A stretch of DNA of 64,000 nucleotides from Macrocybe gigantea (GCA_011319805.1 SJRY01000257.1:248001-312000), one strand, 5' to 3'. Shown: positions 46,901-59,500, counted from the first letter of the stretch. The notes: generated by a model from the letters alone, not told the origin. Made by a program: numbers and translations.

Positions 46901-47283
46901 GAAATGGACGTGTCCTCTCCCTCGCCCTCACTCCCGACATCCAGTTTCGTCTCGATCTCCCTCTTCAAGTTGTCCTCGTCTTGCCCGTCAGCGGCCTGAT
47001 CGAGCGCTGGCTGTGGTGCCGGCAGGTGCTGCTGTTGTTGTGGCAACGCCTGCCGCTGCTTCTGCTTCACATTCAAAGGATCAAATGGAATTGCGAGATA
47101 ATCTTCTACGGAGCGCGCGCCGATGGCGCGGAGGTTGCGCACGACGTCGAGGAAGGGCTTGGAATAGCGAAACGGCCTGACCGGTCTGTGCTCCACCTCC
47201 TCCTCGCCGCGCTGCTTTTCCTTTCCTTTCGCTTCCCGCGTCGACGACGCAGGATCCGCGTCCACTTTGGAATCGTCAAACAT
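43901..47283 (-). CDS. Unrecognised protein with four dsRBD-like modules
   Basis: Start ATG is at 47283 (MFDDSKVDADPASSTREAKG). The last exon is 43901-43950 (GFSIEERKLEEGELAE then TAG). I do not recognise the family. Four stretches share one pattern: an aromatic strand, a hydrophobic strand starting with Cys or Ala, a tyrosine strand, then a helix with charged residues, Ala/Cys-x2-Ala/Leu and a Gly. They are ECILTIGRPN...RVAQIALELGALQFI, AALRIRSSAH...AKHGCANTALEEGLVEYV, GCVLRLDRPG...AKSAVCLLAMSDGVGKYI and GCMLKIDLSH...AKVAVACLAAERGVVDLL. This is the strand-strand-strand-helix order of double-stranded RNA-binding domains. Each module is cut by a phase-1 intron at the same place, just before the Cys/Ala strand. 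The C-terminal 330 residues are disordered (Ser, Ala, Pro, Gln) with a KKRKKHR basic cluster. RNA binding is inferred, not shown. Confidence 0.6.
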
Positions 47284-48072
47284 GATGCCGGTGAGTCTCA
47301 GGCGCGCACAGCTGAAAAACGGTGGTGCGAGCGTGGAGAGGTTGTGAAAGTTGGAACCAGCATCTCACCCACCCGACAGAAAGAAAAGGAAAATATAAGA
47401 GAGCAGCTTCGGGGAGTCTTCTGGGAATGATTGGCGCCGCCGAAGATACAATCGGCCTCATGGGGGACGTTTACATAATTTGTTTGTTTGTTTGATTAGA
47501 TATTGAATATTGACAAGTCTATTCATTCACTTGGGCGGTCCTACATGCTATGTATGCAGCAATCAGAATATCCGGTGTATCCAGCCTTTCGCAAGGTAAC
47601 TTGCACGACACGGGATTGCCTAGAGGCTAAGCGATTTGAGTGGCGTGCTATGGATGACGACAAATGGGTGCAAGATACGGGAGTGTGCTGCAGATTGCGA
47701 CTTTGAAGGAGGGGACAATGCAAATGCCGCGCATCTTGAAGCGCGCCTCAAGGACCCATGGCGCCAACGCGCATCGCTGAAGAAAAAATGAGAGACGTGT
47801 TGTGTCCAGATCAGTGATGCGCCATCGGAACGACCAAACAAAAAGCTGCTGCGTGTTGGCGGTGCAACGCCGCCGCTCCACCACATCCGACTCTCAATCA
47901 AATAATCGGGAGTTTCGTCTCTCGCCCCCTTTTCTGGCCTCTGCGCCAGCTACATCTTTCCTTCCCTTCCTTCCTCCTTCCTGAATTTCACGTCTGTGCT
48001 GTGTATACCTTTCGTAATATATCCAGAACGAAACCGGCAACACAAAACACAATAACGACGGAATCGAAATCG
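47284..48072. other. Divergent spacer, dsRBD-like gene / TVP38
   Basis: A shared upstream region of about 0.8 kb. A purine-poor CT-rich tract (about 47940-47990) precedes TVP38. No RNA gene or coding exon was recognised. Confidence 0.45.
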
Positions 48073-50577
48073 ATGGCGTCGACGTACCAGGCATATGGAT
48101 ACCCCCAGCAGCACCAGCCACGACCCGTTTCTGCCCAATACCAACCCAACGCCCAGCAGTCCGCATACCCCTTCGCCTATCCGTCCCCGCATGGCGCCGC
48201 CCCGTCGTACCCGCCCACCTCCGCCACCACCCTAGGTACGGCGGCAGACTCGCCCTTCTATCCACACGCCAAACCGACCGGTCACCCACGCGAGATCGCA
48301 CGCACGCCAAGCCCGACGCCGAGCGAGGAGAAGGAGCTCAAGACGGGCGTGTTTGACTGGAAGACGCTCACCAACTGGCGATTCTGGTTCCGCAAGGAAT
48401 GGATATGTGCGTTGTGCTGTTCCTTTTTTCATCTCTGCGTCTTTGTGTTTTTTGTAGAGCCGCATCCTCTGTATCGTGTGCTTGTGCCTAGCGGACGGAC
48501 CGTTGATGACCCTTCATTTATGTCCTTAGGGTACTACGTCGTCCTCATCATCATCCTCGTCGTCACCGCTCTCGTGACGCTGTACCACAAGCAAATCGTC
48601 GAATGGCTAACTCCAGTCACCCGATGGTTGCACGAGTGCGTTCCGTCTTCCCCCTCCTTTCCATCTTCCAAGTCCTGATGCCGCGTCTGCGCAGTCTTTC
48701 CTTCGGTTGGCTGGTCCCGATCGGTGTATTGTTCGTCATCTCGTTCCCTCCAGTAACTCGTCCTCTCCCGCCTCGAGCCTGTTCTAGATCACTCCATCGT
48801 TGACGCAACCCTCTTTCTTTCTTTTCTCATTCACCTGCAGCTGTTCGGCCACGAAATCGTAGCGATATTGTGCGGCCTCGTGTGGGGCCTCTGGATCGGT
48901 TTCGCCATCGTGTCCGCAGGCACGTTCCTCGGTGAAGTCGGGAATTACTAGTACGCAGCAGTTTGACCCTACCGCGGGGCTTTTGAATTGATGCCTTTCC
49001 CTTGAAACCTTGCAGCGCTTTCAAATATTGCTGCAGAGCGCGCGGAGAAAAGCTCGAAAAGAGCAAGATCTCCTACGCGTGTCTTGCCAAAGTCGTCCGA
49101 GACGGCGGCTTTTGGATCGCATTGGTGGCCAGATTGAGCGCTATACCAGGACATTGTGCGTTTTATCTTGTGTTGAGTGTAGCGGATGAGCGGCTGAACC
49201 TTCGGTCGTCAGTCACGACCGCGGTGTTTTCGACGTGTGGCATGGGAATCATCGTCTTTTCCATCGCTGCCATTCTGTCCATGCCAAAGCAGTTCATCAC
49301 CGTGTATCTTGGTGTCATCTTGGAGCAGTCCAACACGGGTACGCTTCGAGGTTCTTGGTTGGATTTTGGCGTAGTCTCGACTGACCGTGAGTCCGTAGGT
49401 GTCAGGGATACAAAGAGCCGGATTATTAGCGACGTCGTGCTCGCAGTCACGTTCGTCATTACGATTGTTGCGATGTGGTACATCTATCACAGGATGAACA
49501 AGGTCAAGCCGATTGTGATCTACGAGCGGCGCAAGGCTCGGTGATTCTCTTTGTCCCCCCGGTTAGCAACTTTATCACTGACATGCCTTTCTTTTGGTTT
49601 CTAGCCAAGCAAAGCTCTCCCGTGTGAACAGTTCGCCATACAACAATTCTTTCGCGTCCGAGAGCACCGTCGCGTTCAACCCACCCGACGCGGAAGCAGA
49701 CGCTATACCGCTCAAGAGCGCTAGCAGCCCCGGCGTCCCAGGAGCCATGGACGCGGAAGCAGACGCGCCCGTGTATCAGCACCAGAGATGGGACAGGCAC
49801 GGCCATGCGGTCGGGTACGCGCCGAATCCGAATCTCGTGTCGGCGTATTCGCCACGAAGTCGGGAGATGAAGGGGCATGTGCCGAGAGAGAGCACGGACG
49901 AGGTTGGGTGGGATATGCGTGCGCGGGCTGTCCTGCCGCAGGCGCACCCGGGGTTGTACGCCGTTCGGGGTGATGTGGCTGGGAGTGAAGAGACGGTTCG
50001 AGGTGCTGGTGCTGGTGGGGGTGTGCCTACGGGAGACCAAGATCATAGTGCGGGCGAGCGAGGTCAGGTGTCGCCCCCGCCGGGTTTGCACCATCGTCAT
50101 GTCACGACGACGAGCGTCGATATTGCTGCCCAGGATCCGTCCTCGTACGCGCAGGATCATGAACAGCAACCCCATCCTTCGTTCGCGCCGGCGCTCACGG
50201 CGTCGCCACCGCCCTCTCATGTCCAAGATCTGCCAGACCACCTGCCGACCCCGTCGCATTTGCATTTTGAAGATACCCAGCGCGACCCGGCGTCGTCGCT
50301 TTATTATATCCAGGTTTCTCCCTCTCATGACGCGCCCTTGTCCCAATTGCAGTCGCAGCGGCAGTTTATCGGGCAAGGGATGCATCAGCAGGAGGCGACG
50401 GATGCTAGCTATAGGACGGCTGTGAGCTCTGCGTCGCGCGAGTCTTCGTACGATAGTCAGGTAGACGATCGGTCGGGGCTCTTGCAGCAGCAGCAACAGC
50501 AGCCATACAATCAGCCGTACTACCAGCACCGTGTCGGGTCGCCTCCGCCGCCGAGTTACCGCTCGAACCTGCCATAG
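48073..50577 (+). CDS. TVP38: Golgi membrane protein Tvp38 (VTT/SNARE-associated)
   Basis: A Golgi multi-pass protein of the VTT (DedA-like) family. ATG 48073 gives MASTYQAYGYPQQHQPRPVS, a Pro/Gln/Tyr-rich N-tail. Membrane and VTT blocks follow across about seven introns: YYVVLIIILVVTALVTLYHK, LSFGWLVPIGVLFVISFPPL, FGHEIVAILCGLVWGLWIGF, TFLGEVGNYYAFKYCCRARG, RDGGFWIALVARLSAIPGH, TTAVFSTCGMGIIVFSIAAI and PKQFITVYLGVILE. A last TM (VLAVTFVITIVAMWYIYHRM) is followed by a disordered tail of about 330 residues rich in Gln, Ser, Pro and His, ending PPPPSYRSNLP. The GHF-TTAVF and F-G-x-E VTT signatures are diagnostic. Family knowledge: VTT proteins include lipid scramblases. The tail is much longer than in yeast Tvp38. 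Confidence 0.87.
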
Positions 50578-51132
50578 GAGGGGCTCTTTTTTTATTTAAT
50601 TCTCTTTTTGATCACATCACGAACTCTTGGAGTAGCTAGTTCCCCGTTTCCCCCCCGTTCCCCTCCTCCATGTATCCTTCTATCGTTCTGGTCGCTCGTT
50701 TGAATTTGATTGACTACAACAAGACCAAACAACCGCTTCCCCAGTTTGGGCTGAATTATTTTTTTTTTTGTTGTGCTTTGGATGCCAAAAGCAGCGATGG
50801 GATAGTCGAAAGTTGCTAAACACGTCTCAACTTGCATTGCGCGCTTGTTCCATCACCATCACATTGTTTTTTCTCTTTTCTCTACGAAGCACGCTTTGCT
50901 GTCGGCCAGCTAGACAGGGAGGGAACCTGGAATCTGGATCGACGTAATGGTGGTAAGGCTTTGCGTTTTCGGTACCTTGTCATCGACAAGCTCGTGAACA
51001 GTTTAAGACAAGCAGGGACCTCATTCTGTTACCGTTTGGAGAAACCATATCTGGGCTTCCGCTTCGCCTGGCCCGCCTTCGTCTCCGCCGACCGCGCGCG
51101 AGGAGAACGAGAACGAGAACGATAAGAAGGGA
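50578..51132. other. Spacer TVP38 / zinc-finger gene
   Basis: Holds the 3' flank of TVP38 and the 5' region of the next gene. A T-run of about 12 lies at 50758-50770. No other feature was seen. Confidence 0.45.
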
Positions 51133-53240
51133 ATGAAGTCGGACGGGGATGCAGCTGTTGAGGGTGCAGGTGGTGTTGGAGCTGGAGACCAGGGTGAAGA
51201 TGCTGCCGCTGCCGCTGGTACAGCTCCTTCTGCTCCTGCTGTTGCTCGCATGGGAGGTTCCATGGAGGAGGGCATTGAGACGGATACGGCCACGCGGGCA
51301 GGCGCGGGCGCTGACGTTCCTGGAGCAGACGTTGTGCCGGTGAGAGAGGCTGGGGATACCGCAGCAGAGGGAGGCGGTGTAGGCGCGGGTGCGGGTGAAG
51401 GGGAGGGCGTGAATGCTGCAGTCGTTGCTGGTGAGGGTAAGGAGGGTGCTTTGACCGCGCCGGCTGAGGCCTCGACTGTGACGCCAAGCGCCCCCACTGC
51501 GTATGAGGCCCCAGCCAAGGCCGAACCTCCGAGCGGACGCCGTCGTGGCGGCAGGGGCCAAGGTGCTTCTGCAACACGGGTCCAGCCGCCGTCGCCTCCA
51601 CCGCAACCGCCAGCACTAGAGCGACAGAAAGACCCATTCATATTAAAGCTTTTGGCAGCGGGAGCCCACGTGCCACTTTCGCCGTCGTCGTCGTCCGCCT
51701 CGGATGCGGAGGACGGGGGAGCGGACGCGCAGGCGCAGATGCAGGGGCAGGTGATAGGGCGGCACGAAGCGGGTACGTGCTGGGCTGTTGTTTTTCTGCT
51801 GCCGTCGTTTGCTGTTTGCTGATTTTTGGTTGTCCGTTGGCGCTGTTAGATCTCGAATCGGGTCCGCCAGAAGACAGCGTGACGTGCAGATGGGACGAGT
51901 GCGGGCTTGTCTTTACGCACCTCCCGACGCTCATAGAGCATATACACAATGGTCCGTGGGTTTTCGGTATACCCGTTGTTTTGCGCTGAGTCGGGACTCG
52001 CAGAGCATATCGGCGTGCACAAGTCAAACTATACGTGCGAATGGGCGACGTGCCAGCGTCGCGGCCTCGCGCAGACCTCGCGTTTCGCCCTCATATCCCA
52101 CATCCGGTCACACACTGGCGAGAAGCCCTTCACTTGTCTGCGCCCAGGTCAGTCCGCGCTCCTACCTCGCATCCCTTCAGCTAATCAATGCCTTTCCACA
52201 CACGTAGAGTGCGACAAGTCTTTCACGCGCTCCGACGCGCTTGCGAAGCACATGCGGCTGCAACACGGCATTGAGCCGCCAGCGCCTGGACGCGGCGGAT
52301 CCAAGAAGCGCAAGCGCGGGCAGGAGGACCAGCCCGCTGCTGCCGCGACCGGCGCTGGCGCAGGGCATCGCGTCCACTCCCCGGCGCACGCCGCCCATGC
52401 TCATGCTCATGCGCACCATGGCGCTGGTGGCACTGGCGGCGGGACCGCAGGCGGAGGCTCCGGTGGGTTCAGCACGTTCAAGATCGAGCCGAATGCGTAC
52501 GCCGATGCTCTCGGCGGCGGTGCGGGTGCGGGTCCTGGTGGACCCGGAGCAGGGGCCGTGGACGCGAATGGGGTCGACGAGCTTGAACAGTTGCCTTCTG
52601 GGCACATGTATCCGCGCTCGATGAGCCCGCTCTCGCCGCAGCTGCAACAGGTGCTCGACGCGCGGTTCCCTTCTGCTGCTGCTGCTGCTGCTGACGGCGT
52701 CGGTACCGGGGCCGGTGCGGCGGACGAAGACGGCTACGCGTCCGACGCGGAAGAGGCACTGCCTGCGTACCTGCGCGCGCACTACGTACCCGCGACGAAC
52801 CGCGTGCTGGGCCGCTCGCCCGCGATGGCGATGTATCTGCTCATGAAAGCAAAACACCGGTACGCGCTGGAACAGCAGGACGTGCTGCTCGAGGAGCTGC
52901 GCGCCGCACGCGCGGAGCTCAGGAAGGAGCGCGAGGAGAAGGATAGCCTTCTCGATTCGGTCCTGCGGAACGAGTTTGGGTGCGTCGCGTGCAGCGTTCT
53001 TCTGCTTCTCGTCTCTTTTTTTTTCTTGCCTTTTTTTTTTGTGTGCGTGTCTGACTGCTCTCTTGTAGTGACGCGATGACAACCTTTCTCGGTCCTCTGC
53101 CCCTTCCTCCGTGCATGGAGCCCTCCACATCGTCTGTGCAAGGAGTGCCTGCGCCAGACGCCCCTCAGGCGCCGAACCTCGATGAATCCGAGCGGACATT
53201 GATTTCGTTTTCTTTCCATTCTGTCTGTTTTCGTCTCTGA
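51133..53240 (+). CDS. C2H2 zinc-finger protein, INO80 subunit 1 (Iec1)-like
   Basis: ATG 51133 opens a 200-residue Ala/Gly/Glu-rich disordered region, then QKDPFILKLLAAG. Three C2H2 fingers follow, split by introns: VTCRWDECGLVFTHLPTLIE...HNEH, YTCEWATCQRRGLAQTSRFA...HIRSH and FTCLRPECDKSFTRSDALAK...RLQH. The EHIGVHKSNYTCEW link and the TSRFALISHIRSHTGEKPFT block match the fungal Iec1 / YY1-related fingers that help anchor the INO80 remodeller in fission yeast. The C-terminal part has another low-complexity stretch, then a helical segment (AMYLLMKAKHRYALEQQDVL, LLEELRAARAELRKEREEKD) that looks coiled-coil and suits complex assembly. The last intron is T-rich, and the stop is at 53238-53240. 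The INO80 link is inference from family. Confidence 0.72.
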
Positions 53241-53386
53241 TCTGCACCAGTTGGTTAGGTTTCATTGCGCCTTGTATTGGATGCACTGTATGTACTGTAT
53301 AATATCATGGGCTCGTTCCATTTCGTTCGTGCGTCGTCATACAAAGAGCCCCTTCTGCAAAGTGTATACTGGACTCGAAAGCTTCT

Positions 53387-54880
53387 TCAACTCTTCTCCC
53401 ACACTGCACCGTTCTCGACAAGAAACTGGACAATGTCCGAATGACCTTGGGAGAAGGCTGCCTGACAAGCGGTGCCATATTTTCTAGCTGCGCAAAAGTT
53501 TGCATCCGTCAAATGTTGACCGGATTCATAAAAATTCGTACCTCGGGCATTTATGTCAGCACCTTGCTTGATTAGAAGCTTCACAATGTCCAGGTGGCCT
53601 TGATAAGAGGTGGCCACAAGGGCTGTACCATATTTTCCACCTATCATACAAGAGTTTATCAATTTGAGGGGAAAAGAAAAAGAAAAAGAAATTTTCTTCA
53701 TACTTTGGGCATTTACATCAGCTTGTTTCTCAACAGAAGCTTCACAATGTCCAAATGTCCCTGATATGCAGAGCCTGAAGTATAGTGCCATATACTCCAG
53801 CTATTAAAAACAAAAATGTGTGTTTTTTCGAGGGGGGAAAACAGATAAAAAATTCTCAGCTCACCTATGACATCTACTTCAGCACCTTTTTCTATCAGAA
53901 ATCTGGCAATATCTAGATGCCCTTGAAATGAAGCAGCTCTCAAAGCAGTACTGTATTTTCCACCTAAAATAATGCAAAATTAGTATTAAAATTATCAAGC
54001 TATGCTTCATACCCTTTGCATTCACTTCAGCACCTTTTTCTATCAAAAACTTGACAAGATTGAGTTGTCCTTCAGCTGAGGCAGCTTGAAGTGCTGTGCC
54101 AAATCTTCCAGCTATAGCAGAAAAATAAATATATATCAAGTCAATAGCAAATTATTTCATGCCTTGAGCATTAATATCAGCACCTCTTTCCACCAGAAGT
54201 TTAATGATATCAAAGTGTTCCTGAACTAAGGCAGCTTGAAATGCAGTCCTATATCTCCCAGCTGGAATAAAGAAAATATTAGACTTGAGGAAATTATAAT
54301 AAGACTTTATACCTTTTGTATTTATATTGGCATCATTATCAAGGAGAAGCTTGACAATGTCTAAATGTCCTTTGTATGAGGCAGCTTGGAGAGGAGTACC
54401 ATATGCCCCAGCTATTTAGAAAAAATATTAGCATATGCTCAATATAATGAATTTGATATTATCTATACCTTTGAGATTTACATCCCCTCCTTTCTGGATT
54501 AGCAATTGAATAATACCTAATTGCTCTTGAGAAGAAGCAGCTTGAAGTGCAGTGCCATAGCTGCCACCTATAATAATAAGCATAATATCAGCATTTAAAA
54601 TCTCATATGGTATTTTCCTATACCTCTACTATTCACATCAGCACCCTTTGATTAGAAGCTCAACTACATCCTGTTGCCCTTGATATGAAGCAATTTGCAA
54701 GGCAGTATCATCTCTTTCATCTATAAAAATAAATTAGCATATATGAAATCTTGAACAGAATCTTGAAACACCTTTTGCATTGACATTAGCACCTTTTTCC
54801 ACCAAATATCTAACAGTGTTCCATTGCTGTTGATTTGTAGCAGCATGAAATGCAGTGCAGTAGTCTCCATCAAGTTGCTT
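53387..54880 (-). repeat. Ankyrin exon array, period about 150 bp
   Basis: Ten ankyrin repeats follow each other in exon-intron units of about 150 bp: about 100 nt of exon (33 codons) plus about 50 nt of AT-rich intron. Each intron falls after the first base of a Gly or similar codon (phase 1), just before the next G-x-Y-G-T-A-L start. Confidence 0.75.
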
Positions 54881-55860
54881 TTGAATCCGTTCTCGGAAAG
54901 TCTCTATAACATCTCGAAGAGGAACCAGAAGCAACAACAGAGCAAGAGTCTGGCCAAATGACCACTCCCCATCCCCCTTCAGCTGTAGTGGTATATTTTT
55001 CTGGATTGTAGTCTCAATATCAATGAGGAAAATGGCATCAATGATAGCAAGAATAAGCAAGCCAATAATAACTGGAGTAATGCTCAGCTCTGAATTGTCC
55101 ACATTCAAAGATCTGCAACCATACACTATGTATGGCACCATGAAAAGAGCAATAGGAATTATTAGGTTCAGACCTGGTAGCAAGAGAAGGGAATAAATGA
55201 AAAGGGACCAAGAACGTAGTCCTCCAGATGCGAATGGAATTTTGGAGCCCACAATGACGAGCGAGGCAGATATTCCACACCAAGGCAAGTCTCCGAATTT
55301 AGCAGGCTGACTCCAGAGCCAAATGCCGATTCCAGCCATAAGGGTTAGGTGGAGAGAGCCAATAATGAGGACAGAGTGAGCACTGGAGTCATGTAGGGCG
55401 CTCTTGGCATGTCCTACCCAGTGCACCAAAACAGACGTCTTGCGTTTCGTGTCGCCAAGTTCCCCAGCCCTATGCTGCATGTAGAGCAGAAAATAGATAA
55501 ACATGTTCGTGTTGTTCATCCAGCTAAGACTGAGCACGATTGTGGCATGGAATTTGTCAAATCAGACTTCAGAGCCTGAACAACGGTGGAGATCAGAATG
55601 GCGAATGCGGTGATGAGGATGGTGGTTTGGGTTTCCAGTGACTGCAACTCAGTCCGAGTGACTTTCTTGTCGAGGAGAGCGTAGATAGCGGGAACAAAGC
55701 TGAGAAAGTTTTGGGCGTAGATTGCTGTGCGGACGCCGATGCCGAGATGTCTGGATTCGAGGGGATGCAGCGAGTATTTGAGCTGGACATGGGCGTCGTT
55801 GCAAAACGAAGGGATGCAGAGCGTACCTGAAAGTTGATGCCAGTCGTTCGCATGCCTCAT
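53387..55860 (-). CDS. Membrane protein with about ten C-terminal ankyrin repeats
   Basis: Starts MRHANDWHQ at 55860. The N-terminal half is membrane-embedded: [116 protein letters not shown] and [16 protein letters not shown]. About ten ankyrin repeats follow, such as [34 protein letters not shown], ending ENGAVWEKS at 53387. Each repeat from the second on is one exon of about 100 nt. Frame breaks occur near 55552 (TNFHATIV, a T missing), near 54655 (IK-GADVNS) and in the repeat at 53700-53802. Such ankyrin-TM genes are a lineage-specific family in agaricomycetes. The function is unknown. Confidence 0.7.
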
Positions 55861-56582
55861 TGCAGTGCATTCCGTCGGGGTGGATCATTCCTACTCATCA
55901 ACCACTTCAGCCATCCTCAAGCTGTAACCCAATGCTGCCTTGGTGACTTAGACCTCCAACGCCTCTATGGCAGTGGCCCTGGATGCCATTGTCTCCTATG
56001 GCGTGTCAATGTGTGCCTCTCGTGCGTCTTTTTCCACTGGTCGTTGTCTTCGTTCCAAGGTTCGAAGATCCTGTCGGCTGATATTCCTCCAGCTTCCATC
56101 CACGTCACTCACTTTTGCCCTACGCCTCCGGAAGCAAGACATGTGCACTGACCAATGAAGAAGCCCACCTCCCGCTCTTCGCTGATCATTCCGCCATGGT
56201 TTGCTATGCAGCCTTTGCTTTTCATCACATACGTGGCGGCTTTTGTTCACACCATTTTCGGACTGTCACAGGCAAAGACTCTCTGCTCTATCTACCTTTC
56301 CTTAAACCTGAAGCTGTCGACTTATTCGAACCTGCAACTGATCATACCAGACCGGTCTTGAACGCCTGAACGAGCATTTGTGTGGTGTGTTCACTCCATG
56401 ATTCATCCCTGCTATCATCTGTAACATGTCATAGACTCACGCCCTTCACCAAGGTGTTGTCGCATGGAGAGTCAGAAGGCACGTATATTCATAGAGTTTA
56501 GGCGACGGGCGATGAGTACATTGTGCAACGAATGATTCCACTTCAATGGAATGGCTTGTTTGCTCGCATCCACCCTCAAAAA
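55861..56582. other. Spacer ankyrin gene / PLD
   Basis: Plus-strand open stretches at 55967-56158 and 56155-56361 (second containing MQPLLFITYVAAFVHTIFGL) are unrecognised. I do not call a gene. Confidence 0.45.
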
Positions 56583-59500
56583 TCAGAGATAGATCGGCAG
56601 TGATGAGCCGAGGCCAACCCATTGAGGCCCAGCCACAAAATCCTTTTCCTCAATCAAGAACTCCTAAATTATACAGTGGTTAGCAATTACTGGCGGACGA
56701 ATCCCTAATGAACATTTATACCAATGGTGCCGTAACGAGGGCGCCTCTGACCTTTGATAGACGCTGCCTGACAGTTGCAAGTGGGACTCCAGGGGCGACG
56801 TGCCCGGTCTTAACCTTTGGAACGTAATACTGAAGGGAAGACCTGTAAGACTCATTTCTCTGAGTCAAACCACAGGACTAACATCATAGGTTGCCCAGTT
56901 TCGGACAAGGTTTGAGGGCACCGTCCGAAAGACCTCCGCATATATCTGACTGTTGTGGAAAGCCGTGCGATCCCATAACGTCAGAGTAGACTCTGAAATC
57001 GGATCAGCCACTAGTTCGTCTTCGTCAGTTCCAAATTCAGCTTCATTTTCATGCGGTGCTGGTCGCATGAACGACGTAACAGAAGGTAGGTGTTCTTGTG
57101 GTTCCTGGGGTTCAATGAGCCCAAGGTGCTCTAATGTCTGTGTGTCAAACCGTGTCATCAATCCGACGGATATCTTGCTTACCTCTCCAGAGCTTGCATC
57201 GCAGAGATGCGGCGAACTTCGCAACCCGGAAAGGCTGCCCATCCATTGTTGATTCTCGCATATTCTGATCCTCGATAACGAGAGCGATTTCGGAGTCTCC
57301 GTCGCCCTATTGTTTTTTTTTTCGGAGATGTCAGCCTGCAATTGCTTTGTAATTAATGATGCTCGCCTTCTGGCTGCGATCGTTGATATTTGCAGAGCCG
57401 ATCTAGGTAATATGGTCATAACCTATGTACCGACAATAAATGAAAGCATTCTGCTCACAATCACAATGCGGTCATCCACTATCATCAGCTTTGAATGGAC
57501 ATATAACTGTTCCGTGACATATCTGAAGACACCGTTTCAGGACAGACCATGAAAATAGCTCACGAGCAACATACGCATTGAGTTCTTCATCGGGTGTAGC
57601 CACCCAAAGTTCGTCTTCCAAGCTAGTGATACCACTTAATTTGTGCTGGCAGACGTTATCAGACACGTCTTCATCGCCTTTGATATCATCTGAACCATGC
57701 TCGAACCGATCTATGGTCTGGCGAGCATCTTCCTCTGATTCTGGAATTTTCACGGTGATGGTCTTGAAAGAAGTCTTATCGCTGATGATGACCTCGCCAT
57801 TTGTCGGCTCAGGAACTGATAAGGTGACTTCTTTTTGACCAAGTGCGCTATCCTCTCCTACCCATTGTCGCGCCAGGGCCGCTTGAGCCTCGTGGAATGA
57901 AATGCCAGAGTTTTCTTCCATCTGAGCGATTAGAGACGCTGGGGAAGGTGAGCTGCGGACATAACGATGGATTACAAACCCACAAACAGGAGCATTTATT
58001 CGATCATAAACGCGAAGATGGTAGAAGCGGATATAGTCCATTCTACATCCCGGATATCCTTAAATACGTATTCCCTGGACATGAGAATTGGACTGACGGT
58101 TCATAACCTGCCTTGCGGATTTCTTCATAGATACTGTTGCCGCCTCGATTGATAGTACGATATTGAGCGGCCATGGTCATCCTGAGAGAACTCTCATTTT
58201 TAATGCTACCAGTGAACCCTGGGACTTCTGGGACAACGACAACGACCTGCGCTGCAATAAGCGCAGGCGGATGCGACTATATCGGCAACTCGGACCTTAA
58301 ATTTCCGACCTTCTCGAGCAGCATAGAGTATCCTTTCTACAAGGGCTTTTGCGATCAAATTTTTTACAACTCCCTTTTCCTGAGTGGTCGAGATACTTAC
58401 TCGTCTCCGTGAGCAATCACAAATCTAGGTCCATGAATTCGAGGCTTACAAAAATTGATTCTCTGAATTGCGACACTTTCAGTGAGATACAAAAAAAGAC
58501 GCTGATACGAGAGCCCATACCAATATAAATAAAGTGCTCCGAACCATAAATTAGTTGAATATCTATGCAAACGTTGTATGCTGCGCATTTGGGAAATAGG
58601 ACCAGACTCACAAGCATTTTGAATGCTCCGTTCGGTCAATACGCCGTGAGACCAGTCCGAAACACTACGAACGACCTGCACATTGCATGTCGCGCCTTGA
58701 GGCTTCCAATGATGTGAGGATGATTCTTCATCGCGATGCTCACTAGTTGGGTGCGATTCGTGCCTGTATCTGCGACCAATCAAATTCCACATCTCACGGT
58801 GAGGATGACCTTGAAGGGATCTATAAACATTTGGTCATGACGGAGACTTTTGAACTCACGAGTGACAGGCTGGGTAGGACTTGCATCGATGTCGTGTGGT
58901 AATGCAAGCCAGTCAACTCGTCTGTCGCACGAGGTCAGTCAAAGTATTCACCTTACTTATCAAGGTGATCGCTTACGGGTTGTCGCGATACTAGAATGTG
59001 ATTTCAGTATGTATTGCAAGGCAAAACTTCGTGTTGACATGCCTTGCGCTTCTTGATTTCATTCCACCGCTCAACGAAGTGCTGGACAATATCGAGGACA
59101 ACCGGACCAGAAAGGGTCGTGTGTACCTGGACGTGATGATACGTCAGTAATACTGGAGCGGCAGGCGACTAGAACCCTTACGTCGTGCGACGGCATCCTG
59201 GCACTGTCCAGAATTGAGAGTGTATTACTGGCATGCGCAGAAACGTTCTTGAAATTCATGATTCGGGCATTGTTGTAATCTTGGCCAGGGAAAAGCGTCT
59301 TTGAAAAGTCGGTGGGGTGAACATCCGCCAAAGGGTGATTATGGGTATCCCAACGACCGAAAGAGAGGTCAATGCCTCCAATGCAAGCAAAAGTATTGTC
59401 TACAATGACAACCTGCTGGATAGTTAGCCTCGAACATCTTGATATAATTTGAAGGCCAATGGAAACATGCGTTTTCATTGTGCGCCCAGAATTGGACACT

